Source: Verrucomicrobiia bacterium
Lineage (GTDB): Bacteria; Verrucomicrobiota; Verrucomicrobiia; Verrucomicrobiales; DEV007
Assembly (NCBI GenBank): GCA_030427505.1
Contig: JAUICH010000001.1
Coordinates: 775,403 to 839,402 of the forward strand
Direction: 5' to 3'
DNA length: 64,000 nucleotides
The position numbers and the translations under genes are program-made. How positions within the stretch are numbered: the first letter of the stretch is position 1; each line of letters starts with the position of its first letter. This document shows, in pieces, positions 27,250-36,962 of the stretch. The notes beneath the pieces are model-generated. The model saw nothing but the letters and a program-made list of their open reading frames with translations. It ran no database searches and was not told the origin of the DNA.

Positions 27250-27388
27250 GGAGGGGCTTTGGTAACAAAAACGGAGCAGCGGCGCAACCATCACGCCACC
27301 GGTAGTACCAGCGCGGAGTTGACGGGGCTTGAACGCCGCGTGGCCCGGCGGTAGGTAGAGGGCGTGACTCAGACGCGGGAGGCAGAGG

Positions 27389-30253
27389 GTGGAGCGTAAG
27401 TTCCTGGGCTGGGACCGGCCGGTGCTGGATCTGGCGGCGGAGCGGCTGTTGCGTGGCATCACGGCCCGGCCCGCCGACCTGAGTTCCATAGCCATCATGG
27501 CGCCGACGCGGAACGCGGGCCGCCGCCTGCGGGAGCGGTTGGCGCTCTTGGCGGAAGAAAAAGGCCTGGGTGGCGTTCTGTCCCCCCTGATCCGGCCGCC
27601 GGAGTATTTTTTAAACTTGGGCATTTCCGAGGAACAGCGGCCGAGGCTTGCGTCACGAAACCAGACCGTGCTGGCTTGGGCGCGAACGTTGCGGAAGGCG
27701 AAGCTGGGGAACTTCCGGGCGGTTTTCCCGGTGGACCCGCCGGAGCAGGATTTTCGCTGGGCGCTTCAGGTGGGACGGGAGTTCGCGGACCTCAGGGAAA
27801 CCCTGGGCGAGGCGGGGAAGGATCTGAAGGCCATCTTTCAAGCCGGAGGCGACGAGATGCCGGAGAGGGAACGGTGGGAGGCTCTGGCACGGCTGGAAAC
27901 CGCCTACCTGGAAACGCTCGACGGGCTGGGGCTGGAAGACCGCCAGGACGCGCGGGCCAGGAGCGCGGAGAAGGCCCGGCTGCCGGAGGAGATCCAGCGC
28001 CTGATCCTGCTGGCGACGCCCGACCCCATCCCCCTCGCATTGCGGGTGGCGCGCGGCTTGAGCCGGAAGCTTCCGGTGGAGATCTGGGTCCACGCGCCGG
28101 AGAGCGTGGCGGACGGCTTTGACGAGTGGGGCCAGCCGGAGGCGGACTTTTGGGAGAGCTTCCTTTTGCCTCTGAAGGAACGGCAGCTTCACGTATGCAC
28201 AAACGCCGAGGCGCAAGCCCGGCTGACGGCCCGATGGATCGCGCCGCTGAACCAAAGAGACCGCTACGTGGCGGTGGGGGCTCCGGATCGCGAGGCGGCG
28301 TTGACCTTGCGCCGGGTGCTGGAAGAACGCCAGGTGCCAGTCTTCGATCCCGAGGGCGAGGCGCTGAAGACACAGGGTTTTCACTACCTGTTGCGCACCC
28401 TTGGCCGGTTTGTCAGGACCGGAGAGTTTGCCGATTTCGCCGAACTGGTTCGCTGTCCAGGTTTCGTCCGGCTCGTGGAAAGCCGGACCGGAGAAAATAT
28501 TTCCACGCGGCGTTTGCTGGAGGCCCTGGACCGTTTCCAGTCCGAGACCATTCCCCGCCACCTGTCCTCCGTTCGAACACTGCTGAAACGAGATCCGGAA
28601 AATGAGGATCGGGGACGGATGGCTTTGGAACAAGCCATGGAAGTGGGGCTGCGCGTTAGGGAGGAACTGAGCGCGGAAGGCAATCTGACCGCTTTGTTAG
28701 GCGCCATGGTGGCGATCCATGGCGGCGCTTCACTGGACCCGGAAAAAATGGAAGACCAGGCAGTCATCGAAGGGGGTAAAGCCCTGGAGTCCGCCTGCCG
28801 GGAGTGGGAGGCCGTCTCCGCCTCCGGCCTGGTCGACGCTTCTCCATTGGATGCCCTGGACTTCGTGGTGGAACAGGCCGGCGAGCAGCGGATCTACGAG
28901 ACCGGACACCGGCCCGCCGTGGAAATGCTGGGCTGGTTGGAACTGCTGTGGGAGGATGCTTCCTGGTTAGTATTAACGGGCATGAATGACGGAGTGGTGC
29001 CGGACGCGGTGGTGGGAGATAAGTTTATCCCGGAAGCCCTGCGTGGTGCTCCCTATGTGGGCCTGAAGACCAACCGGGACCGTTTCGCGCGGGACGCCTA
29101 CCTCCTGGCCGCGTTGCTGGGCAGCCGGGCCAAAGCGGGCCGGGTGGATGTTTTGTTAGGAAAAGAAACGGACGCGGGCGATCCGCTCCGCCCCTCCCGG
29201 CTGCTCTACCTGTGCCGGGACGAAGAGTTGCCGAAGCGAATCGAGACCCTCTTCAAAGAGCCGTCCGATGCGCCGGAGATGGGTTTCTGGAACGCGCCGT
29301 GGAAATTGAAGATTCCCGAGGCCCCACCGCTAAACGGCCTGCGGGTCACGGAGTTCCGGACCTACCTGGCCTGTCCGTTCCGTTATTACCTGACCTATCG
29401 CTTGCGTATGGAGTCTCTGGACCTGGTCCGGACCGAGATGGGCAGCCGGGAGTTTGGCATTGTCTGCCACGAGGTGTGGGAGCGCTTTGGCCGGGACGCT
29501 GCCTTGCGGGACTCCACGAACGCGGATGACATAGGGGAGTTCTTCACCCAGACGGCGGATGCCGTGGCGGGCGAACGCTTTGGCGGTGAGCTGTCCGTGC
29601 CGCTGCAACTTCAGTTGGAAAGTTTGAAGCAGCGCTTCCGCCGGGCGGCGGAGATCCAGGCGGAGCAGCGGAGAAACGGGTGGCGCATCGTGGACGTGGA
29701 GCGGGTCATTCATGAATCCCTGCCCTGGAAAATCGGCGGTCTGCCCATCTGGGGGAAAGTGGACCGGATCGAGCAGCACGAGGACGGCGCCTGGCGGTTC
29801 CTGGACTACAAGACTTCGGACCGGGCGGCGAATCCCAAAAATCAACACCTGACCAAGATCATGGGTAGCACCAATCTCCGCCAGGTGTTGAGTTGTGCCC
29901 GTTTCAAGATGGGAAAGGCGGAGTATCGCTGGCAGGACCTGCAAATGGTGCTTTACGCGGCGGCCTTGCAGGAGATTCATGGGGAGCCGGTGGCGTGCGG
30001 GTACTTCAACGTGCCCAAGGCGCTGGAGGAAATTGGCGTGGTGGAATGGAAAGATTTGGATGCCGATCTCGTTTCCGAAGGCGTGGCCTGCGCGGAGCGG
30101 ATCGTGGCGGCGATCCAGGAAAACCAGTTCTGGCCGCCCACGGAGCGGCCGCCCTATGACGACTACGGACCCCTGTTGTTTGACGTGCCGGAGATGACGG
30201 TGGAAGCAGGCGGGTTCGCCCTGGCCGAACGACTGGAGGACGCCGATGCCTGA
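27389..30253 (+). CDS. addB: AddB-like nuclease subunit of a helicase-nuclease
   Basis: A 954-residue protein starting at GTG. The N-terminal two thirds resemble inactive UvrD-type helicase folds of AddB/RexB (VVEQAGEQRIYE, LVLTGMNDGVVPDAVVGDKFIPE). The C-terminus holds a PD-(D/E)XK nuclease: RVTEFRTYLACPFRYYL, then Asp792 (GKVDRIE) and Asp806-Tyr-Lys808 (LDYKTSD). The cysteine triplet that binds an iron-sulfur cluster after the nuclease motif in AddB is not present; only the first Cys (LACPF) remains. It overlaps the AddA-like gene by eight bases. Together they should process double-strand breaks for recombination. Confidence 0.85.
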   Translation: MERKFLGWDRPVLDLAAERLLRGITARPADLSSIAIMAPTRNAGRRLRERLALLAEEKGLGGVLSPLIRPPEYFLNLGISEEQRPRLASRNQTVLAWARTLRKAKLGNFRAVFPVDPPEQDFRWALQVGREFADLRETLGEAGKDLKAIFQAGGDEMPERERWEALARLETAYLETLDGLGLEDRQDARARSAEKARLPEEIQRLILLATPDPIPLALRVARGLSRKLPVEIWVHAPESVADGFDEWGQPEADFWESFLLPLKERQLHVCTNAEAQARLTARWIAPLNQRDRYVAVGAPDREAALTLRRVLEERQVPVFDPEGEALKTQGFHYLLRTLGRFVRTGEFADFAELVRCPGFVRLVESRTGENISTRRLLEALDRFQSETIPRHLSSVRTLLKRDPENEDRGRMALEQAMEVGLRVREELSAEGNLTALLGAMVAIHGGASLDPEKMEDQAVIEGGKALESACREWEAVSASGLVDASPLDALDFVVEQAGEQRIYETGHRPAVEMLGWLELLWEDASWLVLTGMNDGVVPDAVVGDKFIPEALRGAPYVGLKTNRDRFARDAYLLAALLGSRAKAGRVDVLLGKETDAGDPLRPSRLLYLCRDEELPKRIETLFKEPSDAPEMGFWNAPWKLKIPEAPPLNGLRVTEFRTYLACPFRYYLTYRLRMESLDLVRTEMGSREFGIVCHEVWERFGRDAALRDSTNADDIGEFFTQTADAVAGERFGGELSVPLQLQLESLKQRFRRAAEIQAEQRRNGWRIVDVERVIHESLPWKIGGLPIWGKVDRIEQHEDGAWRFLDYKTSDRAANPKNQHLTKIMGSTNLRQVLSCARFKMGKAEYRWQDLQMVLYAAALQEIHGEPVACGYFNVPKALEEIGVVEWKDLDADLVSEGVACAERIVAAIQENQFWPPTERPPYDDYGPLLFDVPEMTVEAGGFALAERLEDADA

Positions 30254-33200
30254 GGAACGCATTCAGATTTCCAATCAGATGATTCTGGCGTCGGCCGGGT
30301 CGGGGAAGACCTATCGCCTGACGGATCGTTTCATATCGCTGATGGCCCTGGGCGAAGCGCCGGAGGCCATGATCGCCCTGACATTCACCCGGAAAGCGGC
30401 GGGCGAATTCTTTGACGAGATACTGAAGAAGCTGGCCGGCGCCGCCACCGACGAAGGCGTGGCGGCCCGGATCAAGGCGGCCAATGGTTTACCGGACTTC
30501 GATTCGCGCCAGGCGCGGAAGCTTCTCCGCCGGATGGTTAGCCGCACCCATGCCCTGTCCCTGGGCACGCTGGACAGCTTCTTCGTTTCCATCGTGCAAG
30601 CCTTCCCTTTTGAACTGGGCATGAGCGGCGGGTTTGAGATTCTGGATGACTACGCGCTGATGCTGGCCCGTCAGGAAGTGTGGGCCCGGGTCTTTCAGGA
30701 TGTGGGGGCGAACGAGAAAGCGCGGCGGAGTTTCCTGGACGCCTTCAAGCGCTCCACCTTTGGGAAAGAGGAACGGCGTTTGGGTGAGAATCTGGACGAG
30801 TTCCTGAAGTGGGGGCACCGGCTGATTGTGAAGGCGCCGGACCGCCACTACTGGGGCAACGCGGATCTTATCTGGCCGGGAGGCGTACCCTACGTGACCA
30901 CCGCCAAGGAAGCGAAGGCGACTGGGCAACGCTTGCTGGGAATGCTGGAGGCGCGGGCCGGAGGAGAGCACGCGGTTCCTCCGAAGAGCCTGGAGAAGTG
31001 GGCAGACTTCGTCGAAGCCGTGGCCTCGCTCCAGCCTGGGGACAAGTTAGGAAAGGAGTTCGACACGCTTCAGAAGAACATGGGCGAGGTGTGGGATCGC
31101 GTGGAGGACGGCCACGCGGATTTCAACGTGGAACGAAAGCGCGTCTACTTGGGGCCGGACGAGTGCGGCGCCCTGACGGATCTGGTGTCCTACATGGACT
31201 GGTGCGACCTGGCATCCAACGCGGAGTCCGCCGTGGGGATCTGGGAGATCCTGAATCGCTACGAGGAGGTCTATCACCAACTGGTTCGCCGGACCGGGCG
31301 GCTCACCTTTGAAGATGTGCAGTGGATGCTCAGCGGAAAGTTGGCGCGGGCCCATGAAAACGTCGCGGAGGCTCACCTGGAAGAACGCTGGCAGTCCGTG
31401 GAATACCGGCTGGACGGTCAGTACCGGCATTGGCTGCTGGACGAGTTTCAGGACACCAGTTTTGGTCAGTGGGAGGTCATTGAGAACCTGATCGATGAGG
31501 TCGTTCAGGACACCAGCGGCGAGCGCAGCCTGTTCTATGTGGGAGACGTGAAGCAGGCCATTTATGGCTGGCGCGGTGGGGATTCACGGCTGTTTTGGGA
31601 GATCTTTGGCCGCTATAATCAAGGCAGCGAAGACCGCATTCAGGAGCACCCCATGCACCAGTCCTGGCGGTCCGGCCCCGTCATCATTCAGACGCTGAAT
31701 GCCATCTTCGGAAATCGCGATGCGCTGGCGGCGAACTTCCCCGCCGCCATGGAACGCTGGGAAAAGGAGTGGCAGCCTCACGACTGGGCGAAGGATACCG
31801 AAGGCTGCGTGACCTACCTCCAGGCGGCAGGCAAGGAAGCGGAGGCGCGCTATGAAGTGGCGCTCGGGTTGTTGAAGAAACTGCGGCCCGGAGAACGGCG
31901 CCTGAAGTGCGCCGTATTGGTGCGCGAGAACCAGACGGCCCGCCAGTTGGTGGAGTATGTCCGGGCTCGAAGCGAGATCCCCATCAAGGCCGATACCGAG
32001 CTGGAGATGGGCCGCGAGAATCCGCTAACCTCCGCGCTGTACTCTCTGCTGAAGTGGCTGGCTCATCCGGGAGACCGCTTTGCCTGGGAGCATGTCTTGA
32101 TGACGCCCTTCGCGGAGATGGTCCGCGACGGAGAACGCGGCCCGAATTGGTTCCGGGCCCAAACGGCGCGGGAGATACACGATCATGGGTTCGAAGCGGT
32201 GATTCAGGGATGGCTTAGCTATTTGGAGGAGAATTGGCCGGGCGAATTGGATGCCTTCGCGACGCGCCGGGCCGGGCAATTCCGCGCGGCGGCGAGACGG
32301 TTCGACTCCGAGGGCGACCGCTCCATCGACCGCTTCCTGGCCTATCTGGATCACTACACGGACACCGACCCCACGGCCAAAGGCGTGGTGGAAGTGATGA
32401 CCATTCACAAGGCGAAAGGCCTGGGATTCGATGCCGTGATCCTTTGCGATATCGACAAAGACCGGCCCGAGAAAGGCACCGGGGGCGAGTTGGTCTCCGC
32501 CGAGAACGAACGGCGGGAGATCCAATGGGTGACCCGGCTTCCCCGGAAGGCCGCCGCGCGGCGCGATCCGGTGATGGCGGCGTTTCTGGACCAGCGGGCA
32601 GCGGAACGGGAGTTTGAAAGTTTGTGCAATTTCTATGTGGCCATGACCCGTGCGAAGCAGGGATGCTACGTGGTCTTTCCTGTCGCGGGGCGTAGCGGGT
32701 ACCCGCCCGCCTACGAACTCCTGGGGTCCGTGATCGGTGAGGACTTGCGGGAACTGCCCTTTGACTCCGAGGTAGGGGCCTCGGTTCTCTTCACGACGGG
32801 AAACGAAGAATGGTATCTGGAGAAAAGCGAACCCGTCTCTGAGGAAGAGGAGTCTTCTGAGGCGGAGCCGGACGCGGAAGAATTGAAGGAGCGGCTCCGG
32901 CCCAAGCCGCCGCGCGCGCCGCGCCGCAGCCCTTCGGGCGAGGCGGATGCCGTGGTGGAAGGCGCCAATGTATTCGCCGCCGCCCGGGTGGATGCCGCCA
33001 CTTACGGGACGGCGGTGCACGCGCTGTTCGAAGGCATCCTATGGCTCGGAGAGAACGGTCTCCAGGAGACGCGGCGGACGCTGGAAGAAATCGGCAGAGG
33101 CTACCCGGAGCAGGCCGAAGCCGCTTTCGACGAAGTGATGGGCTGCCTAGAAGAACCTGGCCTCAGACAGCTTTTTACGCCATCCCACTTCGGTGAAGGC

Positions 33201-33509
33201 ATTTTGGAAGTCTGGCGGGAGAAGAATTTCGAACTGCTGCTGGACGGTTCCTGGATGACGGGAACGATCGATCGCGCGGTGATCCGGCGGGATCTGTCAG
33301 GCATGGCGGACCGGGCGTGGATCCTGGATTTTAAGACCAACCGGGTGGAGACGGAAGAGGAGATCGCGTCCGCCATGGAGCACTACCAGCCGCAACTAAA
33401 CCTCTACCGGCGGGCGTTGGGTGCGCTGTTGGGGTTAGAGGAGAAAAACATTTCCTGTCACCTGCTCTTCAGCCGGCCGCGAGAAGCGCGCGAGGTGTCG
33501 CGGGATTAA
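30246..33509 (+). CDS. addA: AddA-like UvrD-family helicase-nuclease
   Basis: A 1087-residue superfamily 1A helicase. Motifs in order: Walker A ASAGSGKT (Lys21), LTFTRKAA, motif II LDEFQD (Asp399-Asp403), FYVGDVKQAIYGWRGG, VMTIHKAKGLGFD and FYVAMTRAK. A C-terminal nuclease follows with Asp1009 (GTIDRA) and Asp1028-Phe-Lys1030 (LDFKTN). This is the AddA/RecB architecture, slightly shorter than typical AddA (about 1200). An acidic, low-complexity linker near residues 865-900 (EEEESSEAEPDAEELKERL) separates the parts. Translation is coupled to addB by overlap. The pair is inferred to replace RecBCD. Confidence 0.9.
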   Translation: MPEERIQISNQMILASAGSGKTYRLTDRFISLMALGEAPEAMIALTFTRKAAGEFFDEILKKLAGAATDEGVAARIKAANGLPDFDSRQARKLLRRMVSRTHALSLGTLDSFFVSIVQAFPFELGMSGGFEILDDYALMLARQEVWARVFQDVGANEKARRSFLDAFKRSTFGKEERRLGENLDEFLKWGHRLIVKAPDRHYWGNADLIWPGGVPYVTTAKEAKATGQRLLGMLEARAGGEHAVPPKSLEKWADFVEAVASLQPGDKLGKEFDTLQKNMGEVWDRVEDGHADFNVERKRVYLGPDECGALTDLVSYMDWCDLASNAESAVGIWEILNRYEEVYHQLVRRTGRLTFEDVQWMLSGKLARAHENVAEAHLEERWQSVEYRLDGQYRHWLLDEFQDTSFGQWEVIENLIDEVVQDTSGERSLFYVGDVKQAIYGWRGGDSRLFWEIFGRYNQGSEDRIQEHPMHQSWRSGPVIIQTLNAIFGNRDALAANFPAAMERWEKEWQPHDWAKDTEGCVTYLQAAGKEAEARYEVALGLLKKLRPGERRLKCAVLVRENQTARQLVEYVRARSEIPIKADTELEMGRENPLTSALYSLLKWLAHPGDRFAWEHVLMTPFAEMVRDGERGPNWFRAQTAREIHDHGFEAVIQGWLSYLEENWPGELDAFATRRAGQFRAAARRFDSEGDRSIDRFLAYLDHYTDTDPTAKGVVEVMTIHKAKGLGFDAVILCDIDKDRPEKGTGGELVSAENERREIQWVTRLPRKAAARRDPVMAAFLDQRAAEREFESLCNFYVAMTRAKQGCYVVFPVAGRSGYPPAYELLGSVIGEDLRELPFDSEVGASVLFTTGNEEWYLEKSEPVSEEEESSEAEPDAEELKERLRPKPPRAPRRSPSGEADAVVEGANVFAAARVDAATYGTAVHALFEGILWLGENGLQETRRTLEEIGRGYPEQAEAAFDEVMGCLEEPGLRQLFTPSHFGEGILEVWREKNFELLLDGSWMTGTIDRAVIRRDLSGMADRAWILDFKTNRVETEEEIASAMEHYQPQLNLYRRALGALLGLEEKNISCHLLFSRPREAREVSRD

Positions 33510-33547
33510 TTTCTGGAGCTTGCCTCCTACCTCTGGCAGAAAGACCC

Positions 33548-35410
33548 ATGCCCTTGTGGTCTTGCTGCTGCCGTTTTGACAATCGCTGGGCCTGGTTTCT
33601 CGCCGTTGCTTTCCTCCTGATGGTGAGGGGCGAAGCACGGGCGCGACCCATAGGCGAAAAGCCTAACATTCTTCTCATCCTGACCGACGATCAGGGCTGG
33701 GGAGACTTGCATTCCCATGGGAACGAAGCCCTCGACACGCCGGTTCTGGACACGCTGGCGGAGGAGGGGGCGAGGTTCGAGCACTTTTACGTGTCACCGA
33801 ATTGCGCGCCAACTCGAGCAAGCCTGCTGACGGGGCGGTATCACTACAGGACGGGTGTGACCAGCGTGAGCCGCGGAGAGGAGGTCATGCACGCGCATGA
33901 GGTAACGCTGGCGGAGGTATTGAAGGGCGCGGGTTACGCGACCGGGTGTTTCGGAAAGTGGCACAATGGAGCGAACTATCCGCACCATCCCATGGGGCAG
34001 GGCTTTGACGAGTTTGTGGGGCTTTGTCAGGGGCACTGGAATCACTACTTTGACGCGACCCTGGAGCGGAATGGTGAGGAGTACCCCACGAAAGGCTTTG
34101 TGACGGACGTGCTCACGGATGAAGCCATTGCCTTCATGGAACGGAACCGGGAACAGCCGTTTTTCTGTTACGTGCCGTACAACACTCCGCACTCGCCCTT
34201 TCAGTCTCCGGATGCGTTGTTCGAGAAATACAAAGCGCGAGGCTTGGACGGCCGGACGGCCAGTGTCTACGCCATGGTGGAGAGCGTCGATGCCAATGTG
34301 GGGCGTTTGTTAGGATTTCTCGACGAGCACGGCTTGGCGAAAAATACCATCGTCTGGTTCCTGTCGGACAACGGACCAGCCCTGGGAAAGAAGCCGGAGA
34401 ATCAGCGCTACAATGGGCGGCTATACGGAGCAAAGGGCAGCGTGCACGAGGGCGGCGTGCGGGTGCCGTCGTTTCTTCGTTGGCCTGGGCACGTGACCGC
34501 CGGGGTAGAGGTGGAACGGATTGCGGCGCATATCGATGTGCTGCCGACGCTGGTGGAACTGGCCGGGCTGGGGGAGGTGCAGACCTTACCGCTGGACGGG
34601 ATGAGCCTGGTGCCTCTGTTTGGATTTGATGTCACCCAACGGCGTTGGCCGAACCGCATCTTGTTTACTGCCTGGACGCCGCCGGGCTACGACACGGACC
34701 ATGCCTCTCTGGCGGCGCGGACGGACAGGTGGCTGGCGGTGCGGGACCCGCGCTGGGCCCGGAAGAAACCGGATGACGAGCACGAAGACAATGACTGGGA
34801 ACTCTACGACCTGATCGCCGATCCCTATCAGCAACATGACGTGGCGGACGACTACCCCTATCTGGTGCGCGACATGAGCGCGGACATTTCATTCTGGCGC
34901 AACCAGACGACCCGCTATGGCTTCGAACCCATTCCCACGGAAATCGGACATCCGGAATGGCCGGAAACGCGGCTGCGGGCCCAGGACGCGGCCCTGCCGC
35001 CAGAATGGAAGACCCGGCGGGGAAACAACAGTTGGCTGGAAGACTGGAAGAGCGCGAGTTATTCAGCGAGTTGGCCGGTGGACGTGGTGAGGGCCGGGGA
35101 GTTTGAGGTGAGGATCGACTACACGCTGAAGAAGGAAAACGCGGGGTGCCGCTACCAGGTGTCCTCAGCCGGGGAAGTGTTGGAGTTTGTCTTGGAAGAG
35201 GCTTTTGCCCCGGTATTGGTGTCAGATAGGGATCAAGCGCCGCGCAATGAACACAGTGGCCAGACTTGGAAGACGCTGTCCGTGGGCAGATTGAATTTGG
35301 AGGAAGGACCACAGACACTGACGATACGGCCGCTGGAGATTCCGGGCGGTGGGGGGATGGAACTGTTACAGTTAAGGGTGGTGGCGGTGGGAGACACGAA
35401 AGAGGGATGA
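33548..35410 (+). CDS. Sulfatase with C-terminal beta-sandwich, exported
   Basis: A 620-residue type I sulfatase. A signal segment (WFLAVAFLLMVRGEARA) precedes LLILTDDQGWGD. The active site is Cys86-A-P-T-R90 followed by ASLLTGR, the classical C-x-P-x-R form requiring formylglycine. Further motifs are CFGKWHNG, CYVPYNTPHSPF and FLSDNGPA. After the catalytic part (about residue 480) comes an additional domain of about 130 residues with Trp, Ser and beta-strand patterns, possibly carbohydrate binding. It lies 38 bases after the addA-like gene but is unlikely to be related to it. Confidence 0.92.
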   Translation: MPLWSCCCRFDNRWAWFLAVAFLLMVRGEARARPIGEKPNILLILTDDQGWGDLHSHGNEALDTPVLDTLAEEGARFEHFYVSPNCAPTRASLLTGRYHYRTGVTSVSRGEEVMHAHEVTLAEVLKGAGYATGCFGKWHNGANYPHHPMGQGFDEFVGLCQGHWNHYFDATLERNGEEYPTKGFVTDVLTDEAIAFMERNREQPFFCYVPYNTPHSPFQSPDALFEKYKARGLDGRTASVYAMVESVDANVGRLLGFLDEHGLAKNTIVWFLSDNGPALGKKPENQRYNGRLYGAKGSVHEGGVRVPSFLRWPGHVTAGVEVERIAAHIDVLPTLVELAGLGEVQTLPLDGMSLVPLFGFDVTQRRWPNRILFTAWTPPGYDTDHASLAARTDRWLAVRDPRWARKKPDDEHEDNDWELYDLIADPYQQHDVADDYPYLVRDMSADISFWRNQTTRYGFEPIPTEIGHPEWPETRLRAQDAALPPEWKTRRGNNSWLEDWKSASYSASWPVDVVRAGEFEVRIDYTLKKENAGCRYQVSSAGEVLEFVLEEAFAPVLVSDRDQAPRNEHSGQTWKTLSVGRLNLEEGPQTLTIRPLEIPGGGGMELLQLRVVAVGDTKEG

Positions 35411-35522
35411 CGGTGCGCAGATCTTGGCGCGCGTTTGGGGTGGTTCGTGCTTTGGGCTTGTCGGGACCCATCGATCTGGCGAAGATAACCATGCAGGTAT
35501 GGAAATGCTTTGGTTAAACCTC

Positions 35523-36086
35523 ATGAAAGTCCCCGCTCTTACCTTGTTATTCCTTTCCGCGATCTCCTTGTTGGTTTTGTCTGGATGCGCCACAAAGCCG
35601 GAACCCGCGCCAGCCGAGATTGTGGTGCTGCTGCCGGGCCGGGACCTGATGCCGGACGCTTATGAGGAAGTGGAGTTTACCCGGGACATCAAGCCTCTGC
35701 TGGAGGCGAACTGCATCCGTTGTCACCATGACAATTCCGAGATGACGGGATTGAGCTTTCAGTCCGTGGAACAGATTCTCGCCGCCAGCAGCAAAGAAAG
35801 GCCAATCCTGGTTCCTGGCGATCCTGAAGCCAGCACGATGTTTCTGGTGACGGTGTTGCCGGACTACTTCATCGAAGCCATGCCGGCGAACGGTCATACA
35901 CTCACGGACGAGCAGCGCTGGAAGATCTACTTCTGGATTCTCCAGGGCGCGGAGTGGCCGAAGGACGAATCGGGCAGCCTGGAACTGCCGCCAGAGAAGG
36001 AAGGCAAAGGAAAGCTTACCAGAGAATCACGGGAAGCCGCACCTTCGGAGAATGGAAGCTTGCTGGCTGTGTCCGGGACTTTCTAG
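35523..36086 (+). CDS. Lipoprotein with a single c-type haem motif
   Basis: A 187-residue protein from ATG 35523, which gives a clean lipoprotein signal (LLVLSG then Cys22). Haem binding is shown by Cys64-I-R-Cys67-His68, preceded by FTRDIKPLLEANC. That context, FxxDIxPxLxxxC, is typical of the cytochrome c module of Planctomycete and Verrucomicrobial proteins, where it usually sits before DUF1549 and DUF1553 domains. Here it stands alone, ending with a charged tail. Probably an electron carrier or a redox sensor on the outer or inner membrane. It follows the sulfatase gene by 112 bases. Confidence 0.8.
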   Translation: MKVPALTLLFLSAISLLVLSGCATKPEPAPAEIVVLLPGRDLMPDAYEEVEFTRDIKPLLEANCIRCHHDNSEMTGLSFQSVEQILAASSKERPILVPGDPEASTMFLVTVLPDYFIEAMPANGHTLTDEQRWKIYFWILQGAEWPKDESGSLELPPEKEGKGKLTRESREAAPSENGSLLAVSGTF

Positions 36087-36175
36087 ATCGGAGGCTTTCG
36101 AACCGGCCCTGAGGAATCTCCCCGGAAGGGCCAGTCGCCTACCATCTCTGGCAGAATGGGCGTATCGTTTCCTAA

Positions 36176-36916
36176 GTGGAAGCCCCCGCGCCAGAGTATT
36201 CGATCATCATTCCCGCGTACAACGAGGAAGCGTGTTTGCCGGACACGTTGCGCAGTGTGCGCGAGGCCATGGCGGATGTGCCGCGGCCGGGCGAACTGAT
36301 TGTGGTGAACAACAATTCCACCGACGGCACGGCCCACGTGGCCGGAGAGGGTGGCGCCCGGGTGGTGTTTGAGGGCAACAACCAGATTTCCCGGGCCCGG
36401 AATGCCGGAGGACGGGAGGCGCGGGGCGAGCACCTGATTTTTCTGGACGCGGACACCTGGCTGACCTCCGATTTGTTGAAAGCCGCGTTGGCGAACCTGG
36501 AAAGTGGATCTTGTTGTGGAGGCGGCGCCGTGGTGCGGAGCGACCGGCCACTGACGTTTCTGGTGGCGGGGATCTTTCGGTTTTGGAACCGCTTGTCCGT
36601 GCGCCACGGACTGGCCGCGGGATGTTTTGTCTATTGTCTCGCCGAGGCCTTTCGCGAGACCGGTGGCTTCGATGAGTCCGTGTATGCCGGGGAAGAGGTC
36701 TGGTTTTCGCGGCGCTTGAAGAAGTGGGGCCGGAAACGTGGCATGACGTTCACGGTCATTGCGGACCCACAGGTTCAGACCTCCGGGCGCAAGAACGAGT
36801 GGTTCTCCACCGGTCAATTGTTGGCCCAGGTATTTTTGCTGATGCTGTTTCCCTTTGCCACGAGGTGGCGGCGGTTGTGCCGAATCTGGTACTACCGGCC
36901 GGGAGGTTCCGGCTGA
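36176..36916 (+). CDS. Glycosyltransferase family 2
   Basis: A 246-residue protein starting at GTG. The GT-A fold shows IIPAYNEE at 11-18, VVNNNSTDGT, and the metal-binding Asp91-Ala-Asp93 in FLDADTW. A probable acceptor-side motif follows (GGFDESVYAGEEVWF). A hydrophobic stretch near the C-terminus (LLAQVFLLMLFPFA) may bind the membrane. It should transfer a sugar from a nucleotide donor to a lipid- or glycan-type acceptor on the cytoplasmic side. There is no adjacent cell-surface glycan cluster, so the product is unknown. Confidence 0.88.
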   Translation: MEAPAPEYSIIIPAYNEEACLPDTLRSVREAMADVPRPGELIVVNNNSTDGTAHVAGEGGARVVFEGNNQISRARNAGGREARGEHLIFLDADTWLTSDLLKAALANLESGSCCGGGAVVRSDRPLTFLVAGIFRFWNRLSVRHGLAAGCFVYCLAEAFRETGGFDESVYAGEEVWFSRRLKKWGRKRGMTFTVIADPQVQTSGRKNEWFSTGQLLAQVFLLMLFPFATRWRRLCRIWYYRPGGSG

Positions 36917-36962
36917 TCAGGCTGGAGTTGATTGGTTGCCGTAGAGGCTGTTCAAATAGCCC

